This document shows, piece after piece, positions 52,982 to 63,623 of a stretch of DNA of 64,000 nucleotides (the stretch's first letter is position 1; every line of letters starts with the position of its first letter). The DNA is from Lepidodermella squamata (taxonomy: Eukaryota > Gastrotricha). The notes below the pieces were generated by a model that was not told the origin of the DNA, did not search any database, and saw nothing but the letters and a program-made list of their open reading frames with translations. The translations under genes and the position numbers were made by a program. The stretch covers positions 4,464,001-4,528,000 of the forward strand of contig JBLDXI010000007.1 in the NCBI GenBank assembly GCA_047495785.1. The letters run 5' to 3'.

Positions 52982-53641
52982 TCACAACGCAGCATTGTGG
53001 GACCGTAATAATTTTTCAATATCGCCGTGGCCATTATCCACCACCAACTTCAAAGCCGTGACTCCGAATCGATCCCGGCTGTTGGCATCGGCCCCTTTCA
53101 TTAGCAGGAATTGGACGACCTCCGTGTGATGCCACCTGGCCGATAACATCAACGGCGTCCACAGTTCGGCGTTCTTCGCATTGACGTCTGCCCCATATTC
53201 GAGCAGAATTTTTGCGCACTTTTGCCGGTTGTATCCCGACGCAACGTGGAGAGCTGTCGAGCCAGCTGCGCTTCTGTGATTGACAAATTCGGAAACAATT
53301 TCAGCCGCCCTCGCTTGGTTTTCGTTTTGCTCGAGGCTTTGTTTCAGGTCAAGGAGGAATTTCAAGGCTAAATACCGGCCTTGGCTGCAGCACAAGTGCA
53401 GAACGGTTTCGCCCGGAGACAAGCCAGGTACAACAGTGATCAGCCAGCTCGATCGTCGAATATGATGCAGATCAGGGCTAATTTGTTGGATTTTACATTT
53501 TCGAGAAATGACTGAATCACGGGAACATTTCCTTCCTTCACGAGTTTTGCGAATTCCTGCAATAAAAAAACTGCCTAAATCTATTACTCAAAAAAACGAG
53601 AAAATTCTCACGATTTGTTCTTGAAAATTGCCGTCAGCCAT
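52982..53641 (-). CDS. small ankyrin repeat protein
   Basis: Probable ATG at 53641 (MADGNFQEQI) followed by a 50-60-nt intron and an exon with EFAKLVKEGNVPVIQSFLEN. The last exon carries four ankyrin-type units: ETVLHLCCSQGRYLALKFL, STALHVASGYNRQKCAKIL, TPLMLSARWHHTEVVQFL and TALKLVVDNGHGDIEKLL. The junction between the second exon (ending near 53500) and the last exon (53430 or so) did not resolve in phase with canonical sites. It lies next to, and on the same strand as, the ankyrin gene at 51894, whose KFQLLFESCLKGN segment parallels EFAKLVKEGN; they are probably tandem duplicates. Confidence 0.7.
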
Positions 53642-53848
53642 TTAATAGATTCCGGGAAATTATTCGATATCAAGTCGAGTTGCTTTATAAGGCTATGCCT
53701 ATGTGTAATTTTATCAAAGCGTAACTACTCCAGCAATGTTTTTTCCTTATTGCACGATAGGCTCAAGTTTTGAATGCGGCTCACTTTATTCCGGCAATAA
53801 AATTATTTCGAAAGAGTGGTTTCAATAGACAACGTCATGTTCTACATT

Positions 53849-54800
53849 TTACGAAGAACCTTTCGCCGGGCATTGATCGGCGAGCGCGTCTGCAAACAGT
53901 TGGTCGTGGCCACAATTCTTGTCCTTGTTGCATCTTGAAGGGGAAAAGTAATAAATAAACAAAGTTGTCGCAGATTAAGATTTACCCGTCATCGCAGCAC
54001 GTGCACAAAGACATCGTTCCTAAGTTTTTCGGCAGGGCAGCGATCATCGAAGTCCGGAAACACGTCTCATCCAACTTGCTCACCTTGTCAAAGCCAGCTG
54101 TACAGATTTTGTAAAGAAATAAAACAATTATAAGACAAGAAATAAAGAATGACATACGGATACTGTGTAAAGGCGCGTCGATGCCGAGGCCGCTGAGCAG
54201 ATTTCGCGTCAATCCACCCTTGCTTTCGAGGCCGAGATTCTGGGCTGTTTCGTTGGCGCGCACGCAGCCCCAGAAGAACATCGACAGGCCGAGTTTGTAG
54301 TTGGCGAACGAGCCGAGGCCAAGAGGGACATTGCCCTGGCTTGTTGAGTTGAGGATATCCTTGACTGTCGTCGAGGCTCGAATATTCAGACGCTAAGGGT
54401 GTAATTTTGAGAAATTAAATCATAATTAAACGAACGGCATTTTAATTTGAGAATTGTTGTTTACTTTTAGTGATCGAACTAGATGAATAGTCGTAACAGC
54501 CATAAGAAAAAAGGTCTAATAAATTACCATACAAAAGTCGCAGTTGTCCTCGACACCAGCATTCTCCGGCAGCGTGCTGTCTGCTTCGAGTTTCGCTCCG
54601 TTCGGATTGAACATCATCTGAACAAACAGCCTTCCAACGGCATTCGCATCAGGCAGCGACGTTGCATTGTAACAACTTACAATCGCTGCAAATACAAAAA
54701 TTAAGATTTCGCAAAATGAGAGATCCTCGTCCGAACCCTCATTTCGCCCGAAGAAACAAGCAAGTACGCAGAGTAAACCGAACGTTGAAGCTGAATTCAT
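53849..54800 (-). CDS. secreted cysteine-rich protein, family member D (divergent)
   Basis: Start at 54800 (MNSASTFGLLCVLACFF signal peptide). A 51-nt in-frame segment with GTTCG...TTTGCAG ends is probably intron 1. Then VSCYNATSLPDAN, DNCDFCM, and an exon RLNIRASTTVKDI with SMFFWGCVRAN in place of the W-x-C block; next LSGLGIDA, CFRTSMIAALPKN, CTCCDDG and CNKDKNCG, with final DQCPAKGSS. Splice phases (1, 0, 1, 2) equal those of members A-C. It lacks the Thr-rich linker of A-C. It is about 39 kb from the others, so it is the most diverged and probably oldest copy in this window. Confidence 0.82.
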
Positions 54801-55566
54801 TTGAACTTTGAGCCGAGTTGGATTGTAAAATAGGTAATGAAATCAAAGAATCGTGAAATTGAATGAAAACTAATGCGTCGTGTCTTTTGAGGACTAGGGC
54901 GCCAGGTGAGAAACCACGTTGCATCACTGTCAATTACGCCGTGGGCGTTACGATGCGTAGTCGTAATGCGTAGTTGTTTGTTTGTATGCTTTTCGATCCA
55001 ACTCGACATGGCGCGAAGATTATACAATTTCATGATAAAGCACTAGATTTGAATGAACTATTACCCACCGCAGTGTAAACCAACGCATATATGCTGCGTG
55101 GAATTTCATGTAGAATCGCTGTTTCCGTTTACCCAAATCGTCAACAGCCGAGGCGCGAAAGAAGAATAAGGTCAATTCTTTCTAAGACTAGTAATGCCTG
55201 AAAAAAGAAACAAAACCCTCCCGGCTCATAGATTTTGAAAACCAGTTATTGTAGCGGCATAGTTTTGTTAACAGATTTCACTTAAAACTGGTTCAAATTC
55301 AGCTTGAAAGAATGAAAACTAGTGCGATCTATCCAGAAAATATAATAAAATGTTTTTTGTAGGTAAGTTATCTAAAGGCGTAACATCTCATTGTGTAAAG
55401 TGGGTGAAATGAGTGGAGAAATTGTAGAAGCGTAATTACGCGTCGGTGTTTCAAGAACATGTTATCTGATCAACTGGCGGCACCTGAATGAAACAACCAA
55501 CGGTACTGTAGGATACAAGCCTCCTAATTAGGCAGCCCGTGGTAGCCAAGACCAGCCCCACAGCCA
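54801..55566. other. intergenic, divergent promoters
   Basis: Separates family member D (-) from the Thr-rich secreted gene (+). No gene is supported. Confidence 0.4.
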
Positions 55567-55574
55567 TATATATT
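55567..55574 (+). promoter_or_regulatory. TATA box of the Thr-rich secreted gene
   Basis: TATATATT lies about 45-50 bp before the ATG at 55618, a plausible core-promoter position. Confidence 0.5.
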
Positions 55575-55617
55575 AATACTAGCGATTTTTTCATCTGTTT
55601 TTCCCGCGTTTTGCACA

Positions 55618-56935
55618 ATGGTGGCTACGAAATATGTTTTGGCGCTGGTTCTGACGTCATTGCTATGCAATGCTCAAGGTAGGAACTAAAAAATCAAGAA
55701 AATATTTAAAAAAGTTACCTCGAGCGATTGCCTACCTATATTCCCATCTTCGGCCTATTTTAAGATATTTACATACGAAACTAGTAACAGATCTCTTGGT
55801 AACCCCCACGTTAAACAGGTAAACAAAATTTCTTAATGGTTGTTGCTGAGGTTCAGCCATCACATTACTACGCTAATATGTAGTTTCAGAAAATATCCCG
55901 AATTCGCCCAATTTTACTGCAGCCGCTATGTACGCAGTTCAAGTTATTATTATTTGTTTGATTATTATTTTTATTAGCTGTACCTAATCGTTTTATCTGC
56001 TTTTAAGCTGCTTTGATTTTGCTTCTTCTGTTTCAGACGGCTCTGGAGACTCGCCTGTATCTGAATTTCGCGGTATTGACGCAGAGGCTGATAACTCGAG
56101 TTTTACTCTTGAGCCTAGCTCACTTGCCGTGACAACACGGCCACCTTCAAAGCGACGACGGCCTCGCCCTGGTATCGCAATCGATCTGCCTGAGAAATCT
56201 GCTAACAACGCGACCAACCCAGCGCAGGGCTACATTTACCTGGGCCCATTCGACTTGGAAGACATGGCCGCCCTCAGTTGGTACCTGACGCAACTGGCTG
56301 CTAAGAAATCAGGCCGAGGGAGGAGGAAACCGATGCTGGACACTGCTACCACAACACCGGCGATGAAATCGAAGGAAGAAATTGAAACTACCACGTTTGG
56401 ATCCATCACAACACCCACGACTACTGAGGAAGATAATGTGTCCGAAGAAATGAGCGAATATTACGAGGAGGACAAACCCAACGAAGCAATAGCATTGGAC
56501 AATAGCACATCTTCATTGCCAACAACTGAAATAAACCAATTTATGCTATCGAATATCGATATTTTAGCAGCGTCAACCTTGATTCCAGTGTCGGCGCTTG
56601 TTGGCGAATCGGAGTTCACAACTGCAGAGACCAAACCCACTACAGCTACTGACGCAGCGACGACGGCAATCATTTCGACTGCTCACTTGCAATTAGACAC
56701 CGTGAAACCTGTGACAGCAGCAGTGGCGGCCACTGCTTCGAAAAACTCGATATCTACGGCCACGACGAAGAAGAAAACAACGGTGAAGCCGACTACGAAG
56801 CATGCGACGAAGACAACAACGAAGAAAACTGTTCATAAATCAACAACGAAGACGACAACGGTGAAACTGGGCCATGGTAAAGCGACAACTAAGAAAACAC
56901 CAGCTACGACGAAAAAGGCGGCAACAACCACGTAA
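55618..56935 (+). CDS. Thr/Lys-rich secreted mucin-like protein
   Basis: Exon 1 (55618-55678) is a signal peptide, MVATKYVLALVLTSLLCNAQ. Exon 2 (56037-56935) joins in phase 1, giving 319 aa. The mature protein starts acidic, then has a basic patch (SKRRRPRPG) and a short hydrophobic/aromatic part (GYIYLGPFDLEDMAALSWYL). A long Thr/Ser-rich region follows and ends in about 80 residues made largely of TTK and KTT repeats. There are no cysteines beyond the signal peptide. It is probably a heavily O-glycosylated extracellular protein; the Lys-rich end could bind acidic polymers. No family is recognised. AATAAA begins right after the stop (56937-56942). An intact LINE is inserted about 110 bp downstream. 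Confidence 0.75.
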
Positions 56936-57041
56936 AAATAAAATTTTTAAACCGTCTAAACAATACCCTTTGTTGCAAAATTTCAAAATTTTCTATAAAT
57001 TTCACATTTGGGCAGTCCTCAAGACCGAGATTTGTTACTTT

Positions 57042-57056
57042 TCATTTAGTGCCCTA
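57042..57056. repeat. LINE target-site duplication, left copy
   Basis: Identical over 15 bp to 62088-62102. Confidence 0.9.
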
Positions 57057-57146
57057 GGCTTTTTTCGTTTTAAAAGCAACTTGCCTTTTTTCGCGAATTA
57101 AATCGCGTGCTACCACACTCTATTCATCTACACTAATAATCTCTCA

Positions 57147-58217
57147 ATGGAACAAGTCAATGAGGAGGCTCAAATCGCCCAGCTAAGGGCAGAAGTCGAC
57201 GAACTGAAGGCAGAGGTCAAGGAGCTTAAATTGGCTGCCAGCGATCTGGCAAGAAGAACCAGTCGTATAGAAGGTCATGTGTGGCGAGCTTCGCTGCTCG
57301 TTGGAGGCATTCCCGAAACCGCCCGCGAATCCGAGGAACTTCTAATCGACAAGGTATACGAGGCGGTACCGATGCTTTGCAACGTACCGATGACTTGCCA
57401 GCGATTCGGACCCCCTCGCAGAAACGCGGAAGGTACCTTGATTAACCGTCAAATACATGTGACACTTGCGCCGGAGGCGGTTTCCTGTGTCTACTCGACA
57501 CTGCAGTTTGAAAACCGCAGGCATCTTGCCCGCGGCATCTGGGTGTCGCGCTACCTCCCTCCGCACAAACAAACGATCCGGAAGGCACTGAATAGTAAAC
57601 TCAACGATATTGTCAAGGACGAAAACAACAACTCTCCCGACATCAACTACAAAATCACCGGCAACACGTTGATCACACAGGGGTTTGGGACTTACGTTTT
57701 CAAATCAGCCATTGGAAAAGTCGAGCAGCTTGCGGATAACGCCGCCCACCAGCCGAAGCCCGACCGATGGTCGAACCGCGCTAAGGCGAACGAAGCACGC
57801 CAGGCCGCTGCGAACCAACGCCAACAGCCACCGCAACAACAGCGACAAGGCAATGGCTACGCCGGCCAGTGGCGCGGCGGAAACAGCGGTCAGCAACAAC
57901 CGAATGGCAACACCAACAACCAGCTCGGAATAGGGAACCGGAACTACGGCACGGCACCACCTCAACAGCCCCAACAAGATGTGAACTTCAACCGAAACGA
58001 ACGCCCGCTCAACCAACACGCACCTCCGCCGCCGCCTCCGCCGCCTAACACGGCCTATGGCGGCCCGGGATGGGACTACAACTACAACGCACCGCCTCTC
58101 AACAACGACTTCGGCGACGAGGACAACTATGGCGAACCTGAATTCCAGCAACGACCCTCGTTCGTGACGAGGCGAAGTCATCAACGGCCGTCGCTCCAAC
58201 GGCCGTCGTTCCAATAG
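57147..58217 (+). CDS. LINE ORF1 nucleic-acid-binding protein
   Basis: 356 aa. Residues 1-45 form an acidic/basic coiled coil (QLRAEVDELKAEVKELKLAA). Residues about 50-190 look like the RNA-recognition-motif-type fold of L1-like ORF1 proteins (SLLVGGIPET, RQIHVTLAPEA, a QGFGTYVF strand). The last 160 residues are Gln/Asn/Gly/Pro-rich with PPPPPPPP and repeated Arg-Pro-Ser at the end. No CCHC knuckle is visible. It would coat the element RNA as a chaperone. Codon use is GC-rich, unlike ORF2 behind it. Confidence 0.8.
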   Translation: MEQVNEEAQIAQLRAEVDELKAEVKELKLAASDLARRTSRIEGHVWRASLLVGGIPETARESEELLIDKVYEAVPMLCNVPMTCQRFGPPRRNAEGTLINRQIHVTLAPEAVSCVYSTLQFENRRHLARGIWVSRYLPPHKQTIRKALNSKLNDIVKDENNNSPDINYKITGNTLITQGFGTYVFKSAIGKVEQLADNAAHQPKPDRWSNRAKANEARQAAANQRQQPPQQQRQGNGYAGQWRGGNSGQQQPNGNTNNQLGIGNRNYGTAPPQQPQQDVNFNRNERPLNQHAPPPPPPPPNTAYGGPGWDYNYNAPPLNNDFGDEDNYGEPEFQQRPSFVTRRSHQRPSLQRPSFQ

Positions 58218-58282
58218 CTGCAAACAACCGGCCACGAAATGAAAGCTTGAAAACTGCTCCATCGGCGCCAAGTAAGAACTGT

Positions 58283-61200
58283 ATGATGAATGTTACAAGC
58301 ACCTCTCTAGATTTTGACTTGACTGTTAAACTGATATCTTTTGTTGCCTGGAATATCTTTAAATTTAGGTTAGAATCATATCCGGATATTATTTATTTGC
58401 TTAAGAAATATCTAGTCGTCGCCCTATTGGAAACGTGGCATGATGCCAAATTGGTGCCTCCGCTTTTACGTAAAGATTTTTATGTAATTCATTCCCCAGC
58501 TAAAAAACTTGCCGCATCGAGAGGTAGAAGTTTGTCTGGAGGTATAATTATATATATTCACAGTTCTTTAAAATCAATTTTGACCTTGCTTTTCAAATCA
58601 AGCTACTTGGTTGTCCTCAAACTTGAACTAAAGGATTCAATTATGATAATTGCCTTTTGCTACATATTACCTGAAAAATCTGAAAAAATCGAAAAAGAGC
58701 GGCGAAAATCTCACACTAATCCTAACTCTAAACCTAAAAAAGCTCAAGGTCGTTTTAAAAAATTATGGTCCGAGGCAATAAACAAAATCACAGAAATTCA
58801 ATCTCAAATTCGCATTGAAAACCTCGCTAACCCCAAAAAAATCGAAATTATTATGATGGGCGATTTGAACATACGAACGGGCAACATTAATAAATCTTTT
58901 GAACCACTAGACCGAAATATTAATTTTTTTCACAATCAAATACCGCCCAGAAAATCGAGAGATATGGAACTATCAAAATCGAGTACCTCCAATCGTAACT
59001 TCTTTTTCGAAAAACTAGATGAAATGGGTCTCTATATTGTCAACGGTACGACAACCTCGGATGAATTTGGCGAATTTACGCATAAAAAATTGGGGGACAA
59101 TCATAAACAAGCTTTCACTGTAGTCGACTACGCGCTTGCCTCCGAGACTCTGTTCGAAAAAATTCATGATTTCGAAGTAATTTTAGGTGAGGGGATCTCT
59201 GATCACTACGCGATCTGTCTGACTTTGAACACCGAGCTTAACATTGGGAATAGCGAGGAGGATATCTCTGGTCATCAGGTTGATTTTCGGGTTAACAAGA
59301 GTTATTTCGCATCGCTGTGGGAAAGGTTCGAGGTCGATGAGCGCGAACGCAACGATACCCTGAATTCGCTAATCCTTAAGCTATATAAAACGGGTAAAAA
59401 AGCTCTATACTTCAAAAAACAGAGGCAAGAAAACTCAGAGCATGTATCGTTTTTTGACGGCGAATGCCAAATCAAACGTGAAATAGTTAGAAAATCTAGG
59501 AAACTAGCTACTAGACATCCTTCAAACTCGCTATATAAAGCTGAGATGGATAAACACGAAGTAGAATACAAGCAGTTACTCCGCTTGAAAAAAGAACAGC
59601 TTGAGGACAGCCTGAAGGCGGAAGCCGTAGAATTTGCCGACTTACTCGAAACACACCCGTCTGATTTTTTCAAACTTGCCAAAGAACTCGACCGTCTGAA
59701 GAGCATAGAAACCAACGTTGATTTGCCTGATGCCACAGAAATAATTAGTTTTTTCAGCCAGCTGTTCACAGCCTCAACAACGGGACCTGTCAGCCCCGCG
59801 TCGCCAGCAGTTGTAGCACGGGTTACGAACGACCCACATGACCTAGCTCTCGTAAAACCAGTATCAATAGAAGAAATAGAGTTTATTATATCTAAATCTA
59901 ATTCTAGTTCCTGCGCCGGAATAGACCAAATTGACTACGAATGTCTGAAATTAGACGGCTGTAAACGGGGTTTATATCCCTTCCTAGCAGTTCTATATAC
60001 TAAGATCCTTGAAACGGGCGAATACCCAGAATGCTGGCGTAAAGCATTGCTGATCCCTATTTATAAGAAAAACAGCCGATTAGATCCTAAAAATTATAGA
60101 CCTATCTCACTTCTGTCAGTATTTTCCAAAATATTTTCAAGTATCCTAGAGAAACGCTTGCGAGAATGGTGCACGGCTAAAAAGATTTTGCGACCCGAAC
60201 AGTTCGGATTCACGCCAAAAATAGGCACAGTAGATGCGTGTACTCTATTCTACGCCATCGTGGCTTATTACCTTACTAGGAAAAAGAAAATATACACAGC
60301 CTTCGTAGATTTTTCAAATGCGTTCGACAAAATTAGCCGTGCTCTCTTAATGAAGAAGCTTAGAAAAATAGGACTGCCTTTGTCCTTTATTGAGGTCATT
60401 AGGAACATGTACGCCGACAATACATTGCTGCTTAGAATGAAATCGACTATTCTATTCGATAAGCCAATAAAGTCAAACGTGGGAGTCCGACAGGGTGACC
60501 CATTATCACCACTTTTGTTTTCAATTTTTATAAACGATCTCATTCCTTTCCTAATGAAAGTTTTCCCTGGCTTGACCTTCGGTGAATATGTAGTCTTGGC
60601 AATCCTATACGCCGATGACTTGGTCCTACTGGCAGAAAGCGCTGAGCAGCTGCAGAGCCTCCTGGATGAGCTAGTAGCTTATGCTGAAGAAAATTCATTA
60701 ATAATTAACGTCGATAAAACAAAAATCTTGATTTTTGAAAAGAAATTTGTTGAGAATAATCAACTAAAATTTTATCTAAACGGCGAACAACTCGAAAGAG
60801 TTAAAGAATTTAAATACCTAGGAGTTTATTTTACTAATAATTTGAATTTTGATAAAATGGTGGAGGTTGTCAATGCGAATGCGAAACGAATTGCCGCTTT
60901 TATACCCAACATGATTGATCGGTTCACCACATATCTACCACCCAAAACGTTTCACCTTCTCTATAATTCCTATCTGGTTAGCAACTATTCCTATGCTGGA
61001 GGATTTTGGGGTCAATCAAAAAAGGCCAAAATTTTTCCTTTCAATACTCATTTCGTAAAACAGCTCTGCCGAATTCCCGCCGCGGCGAGAGACGAGCTCG
61101 TGAAACGTGAATTCTACCTAGACCCTCCAAGCCTAATCCTCACTAAAGCAGCTATACGTCACTTTCTTAAACTCAAATTCGAGGACAACCATATACTGCT

Positions 61201-61849
61201 GAAGACAGCTTTCGAAATAATTGACTCAAACAAAAATCTATATAAACATATCTTCAAAAATTTACCAGAAGATGTTGAAAAACTGGGCGGAAAAGAAATT
61301 TTCAATGCTACATCTAAATTTGAGGGCCTAGCCCTGCTTGAGAGATGGTATGAGAAATGGGTCGAAAATGACAAATTGTCGACGGCCTCTTCTCTAAAAT
61401 CGCTCTATCAAAATCCTGTTTACTCTGAAGAAAAATTTGACAAACTACTAATGTACTCGAGTGCGCGGCAAGCTTTCTGGTCACTTAAAAATATCCAAAC
61501 GCTAGCTATGATTAGAACTAATTCCATTCATAAACCGTTTTGCTATATAAATAACTTCGGCCTTAGATGTATTTTCTGCTATAAAAATAGTAACAATCCC
61601 GTCCTATCTCTAAATAGCTTCGCTGACTCAGTAGAACTTTTAACTCACCTATACCTAGAATGCAACTACTTGCCGTATATACATAATATAAATAACGCTG
61701 AAATGAAACCTGATAAAACTGACATAATTAATTCTATAATTTGCTGTGAATCTAGCGGCTCTGCACATTTATCGAAATTACTATCCCTCGCCTACAATTA
61801 CCGGATGACTCTAAAATTGCATACATATCCGCCTATTCCATCTACCTAA
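58283..61849 (+). CDS. LINE ORF2 endonuclease-reverse transcriptase
   Basis: About 1188 aa from the first ATG at 58283 (the frame opens a little earlier). The endonuclease shows SFVAWN, LLETWHD, GGIIIYIH, MMGDLNIR and the catalytic SDHY (59198-59209). The reverse transcriptase shows IPIYKKNSRLDPKNYRPISL, QFGF, FVDFSNAFDK, VRQGDPLSPLLFSIFINDL and YADD (60608-60619). A C-terminal Cys/His cluster follows (RCIFCYK ... HLYLEC). No stop or frameshift. It nicks target DNA and primes reverse transcription there. Codon use is strikingly AT-rich compared with ORF1. The exact clade needs a tree. Confidence 0.93.
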   Translation: MMNVTSTSLDFDLTVKLISFVAWNIFKFRLESYPDIIYLLKKYLVVALLETWHDAKLVPPLLRKDFYVIHSPAKKLAASRGRSLSGGIIIYIHSSLKSILTLLFKSSYLVVLKLELKDSIMIIAFCYILPEKSEKIEKERRKSHTNPNSKPKKAQGRFKKLWSEAINKITEIQSQIRIENLANPKKIEIIMMGDLNIRTGNINKSFEPLDRNINFFHNQIPPRKSRDMELSKSSTSNRNFFFEKLDEMGLYIVNGTTTSDEFGEFTHKKLGDNHKQAFTVVDYALASETLFEKIHDFEVILGEGISDHYAICLTLNTELNIGNSEEDISGHQVDFRVNKSYFASLWERFEVDERERNDTLNSLILKLYKTGKKALYFKKQRQENSEHVSFFDGECQIKREIVRKSRKLATRHPSNSLYKAEMDKHEVEYKQLLRLKKEQLEDSLKAEAVEFADLLETHPSDFFKLAKELDRLKSIETNVDLPDATEIISFFSQLFTASTTGPVSPASPAVVARVTNDPHDLALVKPVSIEEIEFIISKSNSSSCAGIDQIDYECLKLDGCKRGLYPFLAVLYTKILETGEYPECWRKALLIPIYKKNSRLDPKNYRPISLLSVFSKIFSSILEKRLREWCTAKKILRPEQFGFTPKIGTVDACTLFYAIVAYYLTRKKKIYTAFVDFSNAFDKISRALLMKKLRKIGLPLSFIEVIRNMYADNTLLLRMKSTILFDKPIKSNVGVRQGDPLSPLLFSIFINDLIPFLMKVFPGLTFGEYVVLAILYADDLVLLAESAEQLQSLLDELVAYAEENSLIINVDKTKILIFEKKFVENNQLKFYLNGEQLERVKEFKYLGVYFTNNLNFDKMVEVVNANAKRIAAFIPNMIDRFTTYLPPKTFHLLYNSYLVSNYSYAGGFWGQSKKAKIFPFNTHFVKQLCRIPAAARDELVKREFYLDPPSLILTKAAIRHFLKLKFEDNHILLKTAFEIIDSNKNLYKHIFKNLPEDVEKLGGKEIFNATSKFEGLALLERWYEKWVENDKLSTASSLKSLYQNPVYSEEKFDKLLMYSSARQAFWSLKNIQTLAMIRTNSIHKPFCYINNFGLRCIFCYKNSNNPVLSLNSFADSVELLTHLYLECNYLPYIHNINNAEMKPDKTDIINSIICCESSGSAHLSKLLSLAYNYRMTLKLHTYPPIPST

Positions 61850-62087
61850 TCTTGACCAACTATATCGGCAATATTAATAAAAAATGTGAATAAATATTAC
61901 TCTGAGCATCACTCTGGAAAAAACTACCTCTGCCTATGATATTTTTGTGTGTGTGGTACCATACTGTGCTATATTACATTTATTATATATTATACGATAT
62001 TATTATAACGATATTTCTGATGCGCCCAAAGCCCAATCGTGGCCGGTGCTTTTATTTTCGTTTTGAAACAATAAAACCAACAGCTCG

Positions 62088-62102
62088 TCATTTAGTGCCC
62101 TA
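62088..62102. repeat. LINE target-site duplication, right copy
   Basis: Identical over 15 bp to 57042-57056. Confidence 0.9.
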
Positions 62103-62668
62103 ATTATTTATTTCTCGCTATCCAGGAAAAGCGTGTTACCGGCAAAGGTCAACGCAGGCAACACGCAGCTGCAGAAGCCGAATGTCAAAAAGTCGAGACG
62201 AGTTCACTGATTGTTCTCCCTAAAACACCTCATCAACCACAGGTAAGCTATTGCCTATCCATTGCAGATGACGCGCTTTATGCAGCTTTGTTGTTCAGAT
62301 CCTCAATCAATGTAAAAACAATAAACCTGACGACTTGATATTTTTATCGAATAAACGGCCTAAAATACCTGTTTGTTGGCGATTAGCTCATTATAAGTGA
62401 CCATTGTCCTAGAAAATAGCGGTTAATTAGCCAGCCGATGCATTTCTCGCCTCACTTATTAGGACACACAAGCAGGCTCATTGATAAGCTGGCTTCACGT
62501 GGCTGGCCATTTGAGCATGAATTAGTCCAAAGCTGTGTATGCAGATTAGCCGTCGCGGGCGTATCTACCCACCGAAACCGGGGCTCTTATCGCAAAAGTA
62601 TATCGGATTCTCAAGCTTTGGCAGAAAGTCCACTTTCCCTTTTCGACATCACTTTCGGTCGCCTGACT
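62103..62668. other. intergenic, promoter of the small membrane protein gene
   Basis: Original host DNA resumes after the LINE. The reading frame of the next gene is open back to 62438, but the signal peptide starts at 62669, so this is taken as leader/promoter. Confidence 0.45.
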
Positions 62669-63447
62669 ATGTTTCTTGTGAAATACGCCGTTGCACTGCT
62701 ATTCCTGGGATTGGCATCATCGCAGGATGCTTCGACCGCTGCCTATGAGGTTAACGGACACGAGCATGGCATTCACCATGAAGTGACGAGCCAACCTGAA
62801 ACGCCAGTAGATGAGACTACGCATGGCCATGGCGAGCATCACATGCAGGTGTTGGATGATGGCAATTCGACAGTGGGCAATGCGACGGCGGCTCAGTCAC
62901 GCGCTCGCTACAGTGGGCCTACGAAATGGGACGTGACTATCGGCTCGATTGCCGGCGGTGTCATCGGCGGTATCACTCTTCTGCTCAGCATCTTCATCTT
63001 CGGGTGAGAATTTTTCAACTAATTTGCTATTACTCCACAAATATCTGGATTCTGGATGTATTTCTTCGTTCAATTGCGATTTTCAATTTCGAAAAGTATA
63101 TTTCCAAAATACGAAATTGACAAATAAAAATCCTTAAAAAGTAGTTAAGTTAATTAGAATTGTGGGGTATGAATTTTCCGTATTCTCAAGAAACTTGAAA
63201 GTTGAAAGCCGCGGTGAAATATTGGAAGCATTCTAATGAGACCATCTTTTCACTGATTTGATTTACAGTAATATAGAGCGCACTTTGATTGATTTTGATT
63301 CATGCCATTTGATTCATGCTTTGAATTAATTGTTTTGTCGTTCAATTTTACAGTGACTTGATCAGATGGAGACGCCGTCCGAAGCCTTCTCCGATTCCTA
63401 ACGACGACCTTAACGATCAGGACATCCCCCTTCGTCCTATTTCATGA
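62669..63447 (+). CDS. small single-pass membrane protein, His-rich ectodomain
   Basis: Exons 62669-63003 and 63354-63447 join in phase 2 to 142 aa. A signal peptide (MFLVKYAVALLFLGLASSQ) is followed by an ectodomain of about 75 residues rich in His, Glu and Thr (GHEHGIHHE, HGHGEHHM) with two or three N-glycosylation sequons (NST, NAT). A single membrane helix rich in Gly and Ile follows (IGSIAGGVIGGITLLLSIFIFG), then a 30-residue cytoplasmic tail starting RWRRRPKP, consistent with type I topology. The His clusters could bind metal. No family is recognised. AATAAA lies at 63535-63540. Confidence 0.75.
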
Positions 63448-63623
63448 AAATTCCATCCAGTTGTAATGTCTCCTCTTGCATGCAAATTGCCGCTATTCGG
63501 ATTGTTATTATGCCCTGAAATTTACTTTTGCAGCAATAAAAACTATAACTTTTCTAATTAGCTATTTATTTCATCTCGAATTTAGTGCATAATCAAAATG
63601 GGGTCACTCTTAGTTTCATCATT

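Larger units (their letters stand above)
57057..62087 (+). mobile_element. full-length non-LTR retrotransposon (LINE), both ORFs intact
   Basis: A 15-bp direct repeat TCATTTAGTGCCCTA flanks it at 57042-57056 and 62088-62102, a clean target-site duplication. The 5.03 kb between contains a 90-bp 5' leader, ORF1 (57147-58217), ORF2 (58283-61849) and a 240-bp AT-rich 3' UTR with an AATAAA near the end but no poly(A) tail. ORF2 has an apurinic-type endonuclease and a reverse transcriptase. Intact frames and perfect duplication indicate a recent insertion. Confidence 0.92.

Noticed and set aside
57057-62087. Terminal direct repeats of the LINE (GCTTTTTTCGTTTTAAAAGC near 57058 and a similar run near 62048)
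   Set aside because: Short, T-rich and imperfect; the 15-bp target duplication and ORF content explain the element without LTRs.
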